From positions 1-6,627 of the forward strand of contig CANQZT010000086.1 of the NCBI GenBank assembly GCA_947628335.1: a DNA stretch of 6,627 nucleotides, read 5' to 3'. Under the pieces are notes generated by a model, which saw only the letters and a list, made by a program, of their open reading frames with translations, had not been told where the DNA came from and did no database searches. Source of the DNA: an uncultured Clostridia bacterium. Lineage in GTDB: Bacteria > Bacillota_A > Clostridia > TANB77 > CAG-508. Below are positions 1 to 6,627 of the stretch, one piece after another (the first letter of the stretch is position 1; each line of letters begins with the position of its first letter). The translations under genes were made by a program, and so were the position numbers.

Positions 1-723
1 GGTGGTGGAAATGTTACAGTAGATGGTGGAACTTATACTACGGAAGGATCAGGCTCTCCTACAATTTATTCAACAGCCAATGTAACAGTAAATAATAGTA
101 ATTTGATTTCCAAAACATCAGAAGGAATTGTTATAGAAGGAAAAAATAGTGTAACAATAAATAATTGTAATTTAACAGATAGTAATACAAAATTAAATGG
201 ACAATCTACAACCTATAAAAATATTTTCTTGTATCAATCTATGAGTGGAGATGCAGCAACTGGAAACTCTGAATTTACTGCGAATAATAGTAAAATCACA
301 ACAAATAAAGGAGATACATTATATATAACAAATACAACGGCTATCATAAATTTAAGTAATAATACAATTATAAATAATGATAGCACAGGAAATTTTTTAA
401 GAGTACAAAAAGATTCTTGGGGAAACTCGGGTTCTAATGGTGGAGATGTTATATTAACATTTAACAGTCAAGAGGCAATTGGAAATATTGTAATAGATGA
501 GATATCAACATTAGATATGACTATGAAAGAAAATTCTTATTATGAGGGAATTATAAATGGAGATAATTCAGCTAAAAGCATAAAATTACAATTAGATGAT
601 ACATCTAAAATAAAACTAACAGGAGATTGTTATATTACAGAATTAGAAGATAGTGATACAACATATAGCAATATAGATTTTAATGGATATAAGTTATATG
701 TTAATGGTGTAGCTATAAATTAA
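1..723 (+). CDS. C-terminal part of a probable secreted beta-helix (adhesin-like) protein; 5' end outside the window
   Basis: The frame is open from the first base to a TAA at 721-723, giving 240 residues with no start, so the gene begins to the left. The first Met inside the window (position 103) is unlikely to be the start, because the same repetitive sequence runs through the region before it. The protein is rich in Asn, Thr, Ser, Ile and Gly, with recurring short strands such as NVTVDGGTYTT, NVTVNNSNLIS and SVTINNCNLTD spaced about 20-25 residues apart. This is the look of a right-handed parallel beta-helix, with Asn ladders at the turns. Proteins like this in gut clostridia are usually large, exported surface or polysaccharide-binding proteins; that role is inferred. 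The C-terminus ends at NGYKLYVNGVAIN, with no LPxTG sorting signal or membrane anchor, so any surface attachment would lie in the missing N-terminal part. No catalytic motif is visible and the ligand is unknown. Confidence 0.75.
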   Translation, partial: GGGNVTVDGGTYTTEGSGSPTIYSTANVTVNNSNLISKTSEGIVIEGKNSVTINNCNLTDSNTKLNGQSTTYKNIFLYQSMSGDAATGNSEFTANNSKITTNKGDTLYITNTTAIINLSNNTIINNDSTGNFLRVQKDSWGNSGSNGGDVILTFNSQEAIGNIVIDEISTLDMTMKENSYYEGIINGDNSAKSIKLQLDDTSKIKLTGDCYITELEDSDTTYSNIDFNGYKLYVNGVAIN

Positions 724-739
724 TCTAATATATAAATGA

Positions 740-771
740 GCAAGTGAACATTTAAAATCACTTGCTTTTTT
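740..771 (+). terminator. Rho-independent terminator of the beta-helix gene
   Basis: An 8-bp perfect stem, GCAAGTGA (740-747) with TCACTTGC (758-765), encloses a 10-base loop and is followed at once by six T (766-771). It starts 16 bases after the stop codon of the plus-strand beta-helix gene. Read from the other strand, the stem is not followed by a T-run, so it should work mainly for the plus-strand gene. It also lies between two convergent genes. Confidence 0.85.
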
Positions 772-818
772 GATATACTTTAATTCCTAAAAAGGCACAT
801 AGTTTTTCATAACTATCA

Positions 819-2325
819 TTAATCACTTTCAATATCTATCAAATCAATATTTTTAATACTTGGATCATATATAGATTCACCAGTATAACTAAATCTAGAA
901 CCATGACAAGGGCAGTCCCATGTCTTATCCAAATTATTCCAACTAAGTTCACATCCCAAATGAGAGCAAACAGGTTTTAAAGCATAATATTTTCCATTAG
1001 GATCGCGATAAACACCAATTTTTGAACCATCCAATTCAATAACCTTACATTCATCAATATCGATAGAAGCAAGAGAATTTTTTGAAATCTTAAACTTATC
1101 TAAAACAAGAGAAGTTGTAGTTTGTTTTAGCATATTAATAAATTCAGTTCCATTTTGAATAGGATGAAAACGAGTAGATTTAAATGTATCAGTGTATGGA
1201 TTATCCTTTTTCATAATCATATCACAAATAATATTTGCACTAATATTAGAAGTAGTCATTCCCCATTTTTTGAAACCAGTAGCAACATACATATTAGGAG
1301 TCATAGTAGAAAATTCACCAATATATGGAATTTTATCAAGAGAAATACAATCTTCAGTATTCCAACGATACAAAATATGTGCATCAGGAAATAATTCTTT
1401 TGCTCTATTTTCCAAATTAATGTAACAATTTGATAAATCTTCATTAGTTCCAGTTTTATGCTCAGAACCTCCCATAATAACTAATCTTCCATTTTTATAA
1501 GGAACAGTTCTCAAAGAACAGATAGGAGACTTTGTATTAATATACATTCCATCAAAATTATATTTTGTTGTAAAACCAATTAAATAAGATGTTTCTTGAT
1601 ACATTTTCAAAAAATAAAATCCAGGATTATTAATTATAGGATAATGACAAGCAAGTACGACATACTTTGCTTTTACAGTATGGTCTTTAGTAATAATTTC
1701 ATAATGATTTGATTTCCTATCGATATCATAAACCTTCGTATTTTCGTAAATACTGCCATTACTGTTAATAATAGATTTACAAAGACCATTAGCATATTTT
1801 AAAGGATGAAATTGCGCTTGATTTGGAAATTGGCAACCTGCTAAAATAGGAAAAGGAAGCGAAAAATTAGTTGTATACTCGGCTGGAAAATTAAGTGAAT
1901 TAAGAGCTAAAACTTCTCTTTTTATTTTTTCTACTTCATCTTCTAAATCGGTATAAACATAACTATTTTGGTACTCAAAATCACAATCAATATTTTCGAA
2001 ATCAATGATTTGTTTGATATTTGAAATAGCATTTTCATTGGCATCTAAATAACTCTTGGCAAAATCAATACCAAAAGTATCAATCAAATAGCTATAAAAA
2101 AGTCCATGCTGAGAAGTAATTTTTGCCGTTGTATTTCCGAGAAGCATGACTACAAATCCTTTCTTTTTCTAATATGCAAACATTATAATTATTTTTAGTC
2201 AAATAATAAGCTGTAGAAAGACCAGTAAGCCCACCACCAACGATACAAACATCAACATCTAAATTCTTATCTAATCCTGAAAAAGACATCAAATCAGAAG
2301 AACTAACCCAATATGAATTATTCAT
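819..2325 (-). pseudogene. FAD-dependent oxidoreductase with C-terminal Rieske [2Fe-2S] domain (YhfW-like), interrupted by a single-base frameshift
   Basis: The gene starts at ATG 2325, with AGGAGG at 2338-2333 seven bases upstream. The first frame encodes a Rossmann FAD-binding motif (CIVGGGLTGLSTAYYL, about residues 27-42, with GxGxxG) and the acidic end of the next strand (ILEKERI). It then runs off-frame and stops at 2092. The second frame, open to the stop at 819, continues with GNTTAKITSQHG, the DAO-type oxidoreductase body, and a Rieske domain. The Rieske ligands are CSH (C453, H455) and CPCH (C471, H474), with the extra Cys pair C458/C473 (numbering after correction). Removing one base, G2139 on the plus strand, joins the frames into 501 residues, close to the roughly 500 typical of Bacillus YhfW-like proteins. 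The substrate of this family is not established. As given, the sequence would yield only a 77-residue fragment and perhaps a 442-residue piece from ATG 2147, which has no good ribosome binding site. It is the last gene of the murA-walJ-rlmH cluster. A sequencing error is a real alternative to a true pseudogene. Confidence 0.85.
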
Positions 2326-2341
2326 AAAAAAACCTCCTAAC

Positions 2342-2375
2342 ATTAGTAGTTTTACCAATATTAGAAGTTTTATCC
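2342..2375. repeat. Imperfect direct repeat in the rlmH-oxidoreductase spacer
   Basis: On the plus strand, ATTAGTAGTTTTACC (2342-2356) is followed by ATTAGAAGTTTTATCC (2360-2375), a near-copy 18 bp downstream. The pair fills most of the 58-bp gap between the rlmH stop and the oxidoreductase start, just upstream of that gene's ribosome binding site. It could be a regulator site or simply a small duplication. In DNA this AT-rich, chance is also possible. Confidence 0.4.
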
Positions 2376-2383
2376 TAAAATAT

Positions 2384-2867
2384 CTACCAATGATATGTTT
2401 CGCCCCTAGAAATTTTAAATGCACGAAATAATTGTTCAAGTAAAAATACACGAATTAATTGATGAGGAAAAGTCATTTTAGAAAAACAAATCTTTTCATT
2501 TGCACAAGACAAGACCTCATTGGTAAGACCTAAAGTGCCACCAATTATAAAAGTGATATAACTATTATAATTTAAAGCAATATTTTCTATTTTTTCTGTG
2601 AACTCTTTGCTAGAAAACTGTTTGCCGACTTAAATCTAAACACATTACATAAGAATCCTTTTTTATATGGTCTAGAATTTTATTTGATTCTTTTTCTTTA
2701 ATTTCATATATAATCGAATCATTTAACTTATTTGGTAACTTCTCATCTGCAACTTCTGTAATTTGTAAATGACAATATTTCGATAAACGCTTGCTATATT
2801 CCAAAATAGCATCTTTCAAATAAGATTCCTTTAATTTACCAACACAAATAATTTCAATAAAAAGCAT
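2384..2867 (-). pseudogene. rlmH: 23S rRNA (pseudouridine1915-N3)-methyltransferase RlmH, interrupted by a single-base frameshift
   Basis: RlmH is a SPOUT (knotted) methyltransferase that uses S-adenosylmethionine to methylate pseudouridine 1915 in helix 69 of 23S rRNA on assembled ribosomes. The start is ATG 2867, with AGGAG at 2878-2874 six bases upstream. The first frame gives MLFIEIICVGKLKESYLKDA and on to CLDLS (residue 80), then misreads and stops at 2610 after 85 residues. The C-terminal half is intact in another frame down to a TAG at 2386-2384. It contains GKQFSSKEF, IIGGTLGLTNEVL (the SAM-binding knot loop), FSKMTFPHQL, LLEQLFRAFKI and the terminal RGETYHW, all hallmarks of RlmH. 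Deleting one base, G2627 on the plus strand, gives 160 residues, the normal family length (about 159). The family's last residues are usually RGEPYHK, so TYHW is a small variation. The gene lies 11 bp after walJ, a common clostridial and bacillar neighbourhood. Identity is certain; whether the break is real is not. Confidence 0.9.
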
Positions 2868-2878
2868 GATATACTCCT

Positions 2879-3685
2879 TTACAACAAAATAGAGGGATTT
2901 GACAATTGCATAAAAGTTGGAGCATCCCTTTTAGCAACATCGATTTTTATACAGGAATCACCAAAACCAGCCGTATGTAGTTCATCAATTACAGTTTTAT
3001 GAGCAAGTTCAGGAAAATTATTTTCCTTACTTAAATGCCCAAGCATAACAGAACCAAGACCAGAATCAATTAATCGAGAAATAGTTTTTCCAGCCAATTG
3101 ATTAGAGAGATGACCATTTGGTCCAGCAATTCTAGTTTTCAATAAATACGGATACTTAGAACATTTCAAAACATCAGGCTCGTAATTCGCTTCTAACATC
3201 AAAAAATCGCTATTTTCCAAACAATCCATAATATTAGTTGTAATATGACCAATATCAGTTGCCACGCTAAATTTTTCTTTTTCACAAATAAAATTAAAAC
3301 CACAAGGATCAGCAGCATCATGAGGGATAGAAAAAGGATGAACACGAATATCTTCAATTTCAAAATCCTCATTAGAAATAAAAAATTTAACATTATCATC
3401 TGTAATTTTATCCCTTTGAGCCTTCATAGCATCCCAGGTCTTAGCATTTGCATAAACAGGAATATTAAATTTCTTCGAAATAGTACCCAAACTTTGAACA
3501 TGATCAGAATGTTCGTGTGTAACTAAAATAGCATTTATATCTCGAATAGAAACATCAATAGAGTTTAAACCACACTCAACCTTTTTCGCACTAACGCCAG
3601 CATCAATTAATATTTTTGCATTATTACTTTCAATTAATAAACTATTTCCAGTACTTCCACTATATAAACTACAAAACTTCAACAT
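2879..3685 (-). CDS. walJ: Metallo-beta-lactamase-fold hydrolase of the WalJ/YycJ family
   Basis: A 268-residue cytoplasmic protein with no signal peptide or membrane segment. It starts MLKFCSLYSGSTGNS, the typical opening of the YycJ family. The zinc-binding motif THEHSDH (H57, H59, D61, H62) is complete. Further candidate metal or active-site residues are seen in PHDA (H122/D123), ATDIGH (D144), NGHLSN (H192) and LGHLSKENN (H217). Family members are linked genetically to the WalRK cell-wall two-component system and have been described as exonuclease-like; the exact reaction here is inference. The start is ATG 3685, with AAAGGA at 3699-3694 and an 8-base spacer. It follows murA by 23 bp, and its stop codon abuts the rlmH ribosome binding site (TAAAGGAG), so the three are very probably cotranscribed. 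Nothing looks damaged. Confidence 0.9.
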   Translation of the reverse strand: MLKFCSLYSGSTGNSLLIESNNAKILIDAGVSAKKVECGLNSIDVSIRDINAILVTHEHSDHVQSLGTISKKFNIPVYANAKTWDAMKAQRDKITDDNVKFFISNEDFEIEDIRVHPFSIPHDAADPCGFNFICEKEKFSVATDIGHITTNIMDCLENSDFLMLEANYEPDVLKCSKYPYLLKTRIAGPNGHLSNQLAGKTISRLIDSGLGSVMLGHLSKENNFPELAHKTVIDELHTAGFGDSCIKIDVAKRDAPTFMQLSNPSILL

Positions 3686-3708
3686 TTTTATCGTCCTTTG
3701 CTAATTAG

Positions 3709-4980
3709 CTATAAAATATCATCTGAAACACGCCTAATATTTGCTCCTAGTTTTCTAAATTTGTCTTCAATATTTTCATAACCTCTATCAATATGTTCTA
3801 AATTATGAATTTCTGTTATACCTTCAGCACAAATACCTGCAATAATTAAAGCAGCACCAGCTCTTAAATCAGATGCACAAACAGGAGAGCCATACAAACA
3901 ATCAACACCTTCAAAAATAGCTGTTTTTCCTTGTGCAGTTATTTTTGCCCCCATTTTATTTAATTCATCAGTATATTGAAATCTAGATTCCCAAATGCTT
4001 TCATTAATAATGCTAATTCCATCAGAAATAGAAAGAACAACACCCATTTGAGGTTGTAAATCTGTAGGAAAGCCAGGATAAGGTAATGTTTTTATATTAG
4101 CTTTATTCGTTTTTCTATCACACCAAACGTGGATTGTATCACCATCAATTTCCTCAGCATGAGCACCAATCTCAACAATCTTTGCAGTAATACACTCCAA
4201 ATGTTTTGTGGTACAATTTTTAATAATTAAATCACCTTTAGATGCAACAGCAGCAAGCATAAAAGTACCAGCTTCAATCTGATCTGGAACAACAGAATAA
4301 GTAATATTGTTAGATAATTTTTCAACGCCATTAATTTTTATAACATCAGTTCCAGCCCCACGAATATCAGCACCCATAGCATTTAAAAAATTAGCAACAT
4401 CAACAATGTGAGGTTCTTTTGCAGCATTATCAATAACCGTTGTCCCCTTAGCAAGAACACTTGCAAGCATAACATTAATAGTAGCACCAACAGATACAAT
4501 ATCCATATAAATTGATGTACCAACCAAATCATCAGCCTTTGCGATGATATTACCTTGACTAACATCAACAATTGCTCCCAAAGCCTCAAAACCTCTAATA
4601 TGTTGGTCAATAGGACGAGCACCCAATTTGCATCCACCAGGCATACCAACTTGAACATTCTTACATCTACCAAGTAAAGCACCAATCAAGTAATATGAAG
4701 CACGAAACTTCCTTGTTAATTCCAAAGGTGCAGTAGTACATGAAATGTTTCTAGCATCAATAGTAATAACATTTTTTGAAATCCATGTAATTTTTGCACC
4801 TAATTCTTCTATAATTTCGCATAATAATTTTACATCACTAATATTTGGCAAATTTTCTATTGTGCAAATACCATCATTTAATAAAGCAGCAGGTAAAATG
4901 GCAACTGCAGCATTTTTTGCACCACTAATAGTAACTTCACCTTTTAAAGGAGTTTTGCCCTTAATAACTAATTTATCCAA
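3709..4980 (-). CDS. murA: UDP-N-acetylglucosamine 1-carboxyvinyltransferase MurA
   Basis: MurA transfers enolpyruvate from phosphoenolpyruvate to UDP-GlcNAc, the first committed step of cytoplasmic peptidoglycan precursor synthesis. From the TTG at 4980 the protein is 423 residues, normal for the family. It begins [20 protein letters not shown], then K22-N23 of the conserved AKNA motif. The loop Cys is in [12 protein letters not shown] (C117, the fosfomycin target, so no intrinsic resistance of the Cys-to-Asp type). The catalytic Asp region [10 protein letters not shown] and the DLRAGAALI Arg motif are also present. The frame stays open upstream to an ATG at 5022, but that would add 14 hydrophobic residues absent from the family and lacks a ribosome binding site. 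The TTG has GGAGG seven bases upstream, so it is preferred. It is first in a cluster with walJ and rlmH, and a hairpin separates it from spoIIR. Many Firmicutes carry two paralogues (murA/murZ, also called murA1/murA2); which one this is cannot be settled from the window. Confidence 0.95.
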   Translation of the reverse strand: MDKLVIKGKTPLKGEVTISGAKNAAVAILPAALLNDGICTIENLPNISDVKLLCEIIEELGAKITWISKNVITIDARNISCTTAPLELTRKFRASYYLIGALLGRCKNVQVGMPGGCKLGARPIDQHIRGFEALGAIVDVSQGNIIAKADDLVGTSIYMDIVSVGATINVMLASVLAKGTTVIDNAAKEPHIVDVANFLNAMGADIRGAGTDVIKINGVEKLSNNITYSVVPDQIEAGTFMLAAVASKGDLIIKNCTTKHLECITAKIVEIGAHAEEIDGDTIHVWCDRKTNKANIKTLPYPGFPTDLQPQMGVVLSISDGISIINESIWESRFQYTDELNKMGAKITAQGKTAIFEGVDCLYGSPVCASDLRAGAALIIAGICAEGITEIHNLEHIDRGYENIEDKFRKLGANIRRVSDDIL

Positions 4981-4987
4981 AATAATT

Positions 4988-4992
4988 CCTCC
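4988..4992 (-). promoter_or_regulatory. Ribosome binding site that fixes the TTG start of murA
   Basis: GGAGG on the minus strand (4992-4988) lies seven bases before TTG 4980-4978. The first Met codon of the open frame (5022) lies upstream of this site, so the Shine-Dalgarno and the family alignment (MDKLVIKG) both point to the TTG start. Confidence 0.85.
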
Positions 4993-5020
4993 AAAAAATA
5001 TATAAAATAAATAACATAAC

Positions 5021-5046
5021 AAAAAAGAGTATTAAAAAAATACTCT
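5021..5046 (-). terminator. Hairpin with T-run after spoIIR and before murA
   Basis: On the minus strand, AGAGTATT (5046-5039) pairs perfectly with AATACTCT (5033-5026) around a five-T loop, followed by a run of T (5025-5021). This fits a rho-independent terminator 62 bp after the spoIIR stop and would separate the sporulation gene from murA. The stem is mostly A-T, so its strength is modest. It lies 40 bp before the murA start and immediately downstream of a possible murA promoter, so it could instead form the 5' leader hairpin of the murA transcript. There is no T-run in the plus direction. Confidence 0.7.
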
Positions 5047-5055
5047 AACAGTAAA

Positions 5056-5084
5056 AATATATCATAAAATAAATACTTTTACAA
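5056..5084 (-). promoter_or_regulatory. Possible sigma-A-type promoter for the murA cluster
   Basis: TTGTAA (5084-5079) and TATATT (5061-5056) on the minus strand are separated by 17 bp, the optimal spacing. The predicted transcription start would fall near 5049, just before the hairpin at 5046-5021. Both hexamers are imperfect and the region is very AT-rich, so this may be chance. Confidence 0.35.
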
Positions 5085-5108
5085 CTATTTTTTGGAAATT
5101 ACTATTTC

Positions 5109-5774
5109 CTAATTTTTTGCAGTCAAAATTTTTGCATTTTGGAAAAATTCAATAATCTTAAATTTAAAATTAATTTCAGAATCATCTGTATTAGAAATCA
5201 AACTAAACTCTTCATCAGACAGATCATCTTTCATAATTTCCTTAGATTCATCAGGAACAAACCCAGAGCTTACATCTACAAAACATAAAGGAGGAAACAT
5301 AACACACCACCAATTTTGACCTTTAGCCTTACCAATTTTTATTCTTAAAGCATCATAGTATCCACTTGGTAAAGAAATATCACCATATGTTTTTGTAGGA
5401 AAAGAAAAATTACCAATTTCAACATCTACATCATAATCATATCCATTTTCGTAAATAATATCAAGAGCAATTTGTTTAAATTCATCCTTATGCTCTTCTG
5501 CAATTTTTATAGCATCTTCCTTTGAAGTTACATCTTTACAAAGATCATTCATAAAAGCTAGAACATTATCACGTACAATATATTTTAAATTTTGATCCTC
5601 TTTAGAATCACTATTTGCAATAACATGAAGTCTAAAAACACTATTAGCAAGGTCAGAAGATACAGCATTAACATACGAAAATGCAGAAATTATAATATAT
5701 AAAAAAAGTAAAAATAGTATTAAAATGGAATATTTTACTCTTCTATCACATATAATATTTAATAAAGTTCTCAT
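5109..5774 (-). CDS. spoIIR: Stage II sporulation protein R (SpoIIR)
   Basis: SpoIIR is made in the forespore, exported to the intermembrane space, and triggers the mother-cell membrane protease SpoIIGA to process pro-sigma-E. The 221-residue protein has a basic N-terminus followed by a hydrophobic stretch (about residues 14-36, YSILILFLLFLYIIISAF), which is a signal peptide or membrane anchor. After it come the family signatures: FRLHVIANSDSKEDQNLKYIVRD, FPTKTYGDISLPSGYYDALRI and GKAKGQNWWCVMFPPLCFVD. The length fits the family. The start is ATG 5774, with GGAGG at 5788-5784 and a 9-base spacer. In Bacillus the gene is under sigma-F control. Upstream there is a weak match to a sigma-F site (GTATA at 5857-5853, GGTTAATACT at 5839-5830), but its spacing and sequence are imperfect, so I do not call it. 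It is divergent from the unknown gene at 5994 and lies upstream of murA. Confidence 0.95.
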   Translation of the reverse strand: MRTLLNIICDRRVKYSILILFLLFLYIIISAFSYVNAVSSDLANSVFRLHVIANSDSKEDQNLKYIVRDNVLAFMNDLCKDVTSKEDAIKIAEEHKDEFKQIALDIIYENGYDYDVDVEIGNFSFPTKTYGDISLPSGYYDALRIKIGKAKGQNWWCVMFPPLCFVDVSSGFVPDESKEIMKDDLSDEEFSLISNTDDSEINFKFKIIEFFQNAKILTAKN

Positions 5775-5924
5775 ATTTTAAAACCTCCGATAAAAAAATA
5801 CTAAAATGTAAAAAAATCACTTTAAAAAAAGTATTAACCAAATAAAAAAAAATATACATGTATTTGAAAATTTGAGGAAAGAAAAATGTCGAAAAAATTT
5901 TTTTGTATTTATTGTGAAATGTTA

Positions 5925-5953
5925 TTGACATATTTTTGTAATAATGGTAAAAT
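5925..5953 (+). promoter_or_regulatory. Strong sigma-A-type promoter for the unknown gene at 5994
   Basis: A perfect -35 TTGACA (5925-5930), a 17-bp spacer and the -10 TAAAAT (5948-5953), preceded by TG at 5945-5946 (extended -10). Transcription should start near 5960, leaving a leader of about 34 bases. The open frame reaches back to an ATG at 5886, but that and the next ATG at 5919 both lie upstream of this transcription start. The site therefore argues for translation from ATG 5994. Confidence 0.8.
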
Positions 5954-5993
5954 TTACCAGTGCAAAAACGAAAGAAAAAAGGTAGGTAAACAA

Positions 5994-6527
5994 ATGAAAG
6001 ACAAACAAAATCAAATAATCAAAATTGCAGGTTTCTATGTAGACGATTGGCATTTAACAGCCATGATATTACCACACATTCATAGAACATTAGAAGACAA
6101 AGAGGAAATTTTAACAATATTAGAAAGAGGAATTCAAAATAAAATAGAAAACTTAGCATCAAAAATACATTTAACACCACAAAGATATAATAAGATTTTA
6201 GCAATAAATTGGACAAGTAATAAAACTTGTAAATATCAACAAATAAAACAAGAGATAGAAGAAAAAGCAAAACAATCAAACAATATACAAATAATAATAA
6301 AAGGGACAGAAGAATATATAAATAAAGCAAATCAAAATGTAGAAAAAATATTAAAAAACATAGAAGGAAAACAAATAAAAATAATAAACTGTTACGAAGT
6401 AGAAATGCAAAATGAAGTAAACCATATTTTAGACAAACACGATTTTGTAATAAACACATCAGGAATAAAAAAGATAGAAGAAATATTTACAGATTATAAA
6501 AAAGAAGAACAAAAAAAACATGGATAA
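5994..6527 (+). CDS. Protein of unknown function, Lys-rich, 177 residues
   Basis: I do not recognise a characterised family. From ATG 5994 the protein is 177 residues, beginning MKDKQNQIIKIAGFYVDDWH and ending KKEEQKKHG. It is rich in Lys, Glu, Ile and Asn, has no signal peptide or membrane segment, and is probably cytoplasmic. Its segments suggest alternating strands and helices: KIAGFYVDDWHLTAMILPHI near the start, ILAINW (about residues 69-74), a strand-turn-helix IQIIIKGTEEYINKANQN (about 97-114), IKIINCYEVE, and ILDKHDFVINTSGIKKI near the end. No known catalytic motif is seen. The start was chosen because the promoter at 5925-5953 lies downstream of the other possible starts. A weak Shine-Dalgarno (GGTAGG, 5981-5986) sits seven bases before this ATG. 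The gene is divergent from spoIIR, and I see no terminator directly after it. Codon use is A-rich on the coding strand but consistent with the rest of the window. Confidence 0.75.
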   Translation: MKDKQNQIIKIAGFYVDDWHLTAMILPHIHRTLEDKEEILTILERGIQNKIENLASKIHLTPQRYNKILAINWTSNKTCKYQQIKQEIEEKAKQSNNIQIIIKGTEEYINKANQNVEKILKNIEGKQIKIINCYEVEMQNEVNHILDKHDFVINTSGIKKIEEIFTDYKKEEQKKHG

Positions 6528-6569
6528 AAATAGACCAAAACATCCTTTACTGTCAATATTTTTTGATTA

Positions 6570-6613
6570 GTTCACCCTAAAAAGTGAAAATTATTTTGTG
6601 ACTTGTTCACCCT
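6570..6613. repeat. Short direct and inverted repeats at the right edge
   Basis: GTTCACCCT occurs at 6570-6578 and again at 6605-6613, 35 bp apart. Inside this stretch TTCAC (6571-6575) pairs with GTGAA (6584-6588), and GTGA (6599-6602) pairs with TCAC (6607-6610), so the half-site appears four times in alternating orientation. This follows the 3' end of the unknown gene. It may be an operator for the next gene, the start of a repeat family or the end of a mobile element; the window ends too soon to tell. Confidence 0.4.
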
Positions 6614-6627
6614 TCATGAGGTTAATG

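Noticed and set aside
787..816. Terminator for the minus-strand oxidoreductase (stem ATAGTT/AACTAT, 799-816)
   Set aside because: Only a 6-bp A-T-rich stem, and the following T-run is separated from it by GTGCC; not convincing.
1155..1425. Two overlapping plus-strand open frames of 77-79 residues
   Set aside because: Antisense shadows of the FAD/Rieske oxidoreductase; no ribosome binding site and no recognisable domain.
2136..2142. Programmed ribosomal frameshifting in the oxidoreductase or rlmH
   Set aside because: There is no slippery heptamer, stimulatory hairpin or internal Shine-Dalgarno at either break, and both families are normally read in a single frame.
2092..2451. Using the ATG at 2451 as the start of the oxidoreductase
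   Set aside because: The first 42 residues of that frame overlap the real rlmH C-terminus in another frame and do not match the family. ATG 2325 has a perfect AGGAGG.
4383..4685. Minus-strand open frame of 100 hydrophobic residues inside murA
   Set aside because: Out-of-frame shadow fully inside an intact, well-conserved murA.
5830..5857. Sigma-F-type promoter for spoIIR (GTATA with GGTTAATACT, 13-bp spacer)
   Set aside because: The spacer is shorter than I would expect and several -10 positions deviate; in such AT-rich DNA the match is too weak to call, although sigma-F control is expected from the family.
5854..5863. 10-bp palindrome ATACATGTAT in the spoIIR upstream region
   Set aside because: A single short palindrome in AT-rich sequence, with no second copy and no clear relation to a promoter.
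6019..6459. Minus-strand open frame of 146 residues, very rich in Leu and Phe
   Set aside because: It is the antisense of the A-rich, Lys/Glu-rich gene at 5994-6527. A-rich coding strands give Leu/Phe-rich shadows, and there is no ribosome binding site or family signature.
6527..6556. Minus-strand promoter (TTGACA 6556-6551, TATTTT 6532-6527, 18-bp spacer)
   Set aside because: It would fire into the antisense of the unknown gene with no target gene in that direction; most likely a chance match in AT-rich DNA.

Overview
The window looks like chromosomal DNA of a low-GC, spore-forming Firmicute, most likely a member of the Clostridia. The base composition is strongly AT-rich, start sites carry AGGAGG-type Shine-Dalgarno sequences, and a spoIIR gene sits beside murA, walJ and rlmH homologues. 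I cannot name the species.

Layout. At 1-723 (+) lies the 3' end of a gene for an Asn/Thr-rich, probably secreted beta-helix protein, closed by a good intrinsic terminator at 740-771. Converging on it from the right is a minus-strand cluster, in order of transcription: spoIIR (5774-5109), an intrinsic terminator or leader hairpin (5046-5021), murA (4980-3709, TTG start), walJ/yycJ (3685-2879), rlmH (2867-2384, frameshifted) and an FAD-dependent oxidoreductase with a C-terminal Rieske domain (2325-819, frameshifted). A gene of unknown function (5994-6527, +) is transcribed divergently from spoIIR. It has the best promoter in the window: TTGACA, 17 bp, TAAAAT, with an extended -10 TG. The last 60 bases carry short direct and inverted repeats cut off by the window edge.

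How the genes fit together. murA, walJ and rlmH are 11-23 bp apart, each with its own ribosome binding site, and look like one housekeeping transcript for peptidoglycan precursor synthesis, a WalJ-type metallo-hydrolase and 23S rRNA methylation. The oxidoreductase follows after 58 bp. spoIIR, needed for the forespore-to-mother-cell signal in sporulation, lies upstream and is separated from murA by the hairpin.

Main observations. Two adjacent genes, rlmH and the FAD/Rieske oxidoreductase, are each broken by one extra base. In both, removing a single C from a T-C-G-G context on the coding strand restores a full-length, family-typical protein (160 and 501 residues). The identical context about 490 bp apart suggests a systematic sequencing or assembly error at least as much as real gene decay. 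Other points are the hairpin just before murA, the unrecognised divergent gene, and the repeats at the right edge. I see no convincing new multi-gene system here; most of the window is ordinary core genome.
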